DNA of 62,902 nucleotides from Oscillospiraceae bacterium (GTDB lineage Bacteria; Bacillota; Clostridia; Oscillospirales; Oscillospiraceae): NCBI GenBank assembly GCA_017632035.1, contig JAGBSG010000010.1, positions 1 to 62,902 of the forward strand, read 5' to 3'. Shown piece by piece: positions 62,520 to 62,902 of this stretch (position 1 is its first letter; each line of letters starts with the position of its first letter). The notes under the pieces were generated by a model. It saw only the letters and a program-made list of their open reading frames with translations, ran no database searches and was not told where the DNA came from. The position numbers and the translations under genes were made by a program.

Positions 62520-62902
62520 CTATTCGATCAATAAAGATTTATAGAAATCCCGGGTTGAAAAGCCACGTTCCAGCTGCCTGGTCAAGTAAGTTTCGGTGAG
62601 CTGGGCCAGTCTGTCCATTGCCTCGCTTCCGGTTTGAAAACAAAGCAGCCGCTTAGGGTCACAAGAAACGATATAACGCATCGCATCCAGCATACCGGGT
62701 GACAGCGGCATTCGCAGCCCATCGGACTCGGAGCTTCGGCAGTAACGGCATTCCAGTCTGCCGGCTGAAATGTCAAAGCGGTCCGCAGCCGTATTGCCGC
62801 ATACATGGCAGGCAGACAGATCCGGTGTATAACCGGCAATGCACGCACAGCGCAGTTCATAAGCGGCCTTCACCTGCCATTCGCTCACGGAAAGCCGAGA
62901 AA
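62520..62902 (-). CDS. recO: DNA repair protein RecO, C-terminal part (partial)
   Basis: The frame is open to the window edge and gives about 127 residues of the C-terminal domain. Four cysteines (CHVCG and CRYC) form the RecO zinc site, preceded by AAYELRCACIAGYTPDL. RecO loads RecA on SSB-coated ssDNA. The N-terminal OB domain lies beyond the window. Confidence 0.85.
   Translation of the reverse strand, partial: SRLSVSEWQVKAAYELRCACIAGYTPDLSACHVCGNTAADRFDISAGRLECRYCRSSESDGLRMPLSPGMLDAMRYIVSCDPKRLLCFQTGSEAMDRLAQLTETYLTRQLERGFSTRDFYKSLLIE

Overview
The window looks like chromosome of a spore-forming Clostridia, most likely an Oscillospiraceae-type gut Firmicute. Evidence: a complete spoIIIAA-AH operon, cwlD, cotJ genes, an Asp23-nusB-xseA-xseB-ispA cluster, TepA-FtsK, TIGR03905/TIGR04086-type proteins, strong Shine-Dalgarno sites and SigA-type promoters. 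No rRNA and one tRNA (Ser-GGA) are present.

Layout. 1-1.6 kb: the tail of an unknown gene, a sialate O-acetylesterase-like gene and tRNA-Ser. 1.6-9.4 kb: a leftward seven-gene arginine operon argG-H-C-J-B-D-F with a near-consensus promoter and an ARG box abutting its -35. 9.4-10.1 kb: non-coding, with a second ARG-like box, a terminator/anti-terminator-type structured RNA and the rplS promoter and leader. 10.1-21.2 kb (rightward): rplS, lepB, rbgA, rnhB, yraN-like, dipeptidase, phosphoesterase, tig, clpP, clpX, lon, engB, i.e. ribosome assembly, secretion and protein quality control. 21.4-22.3 kb: pfkA (leftward).

22.6-29.04 kb: a 6.4-kb integrated filamentous phage (inovirus-like): Zot/pI-type ATPase, several very small membrane (coat-like) proteins, a pIII-like surface protein, a rolling-circle-type Rep, a small ssDNA-binding-like protein, a ten-copy GTATAC array, a ribbon-helix-helix-like protein, a divergent HTH repressor with two operators, a membrane-anchored DUF2726-like protein and GC-rich hairpins. 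It is bounded by a 14-bp direct repeat, AACGCAACAAAATA. The left copy lies inside zot. Joining the ends in silico restores an in-frame zot with a different 47-residue tail that now sits at the right end. The element carries no recombinase; a 343-aa Xer-like tyrosine recombinase starts 54 bp beyond the right repeat, and its promoter overlaps a perfect dyad at the attachment site.

30.2-62.9 kb: radA, cwlD, a cotJA-cotJB fusion with cotJC, asnA, an EamA exporter, a purine-type permease, ispA-xseB-xseA-TsaD-like-nusB-asp23, the spoIIIA operon, an ECF S component, ftsK/spoIIIE, uppP-like, tepA, ybaK-like, a TSCPD protein, xerD, two membrane proteins, phosphoglucomutase, a coiled-coil protein, coaD, rsmD, uvrC, a variant HPr, mutS2 and the end of recO. 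A ~97-bp palindromic repeat occurs twice in inverted orientation (21.2 and 52.1 kb), both times between convergent genes.

All assignments come from reading the sequence and family knowledge; no database search was run.
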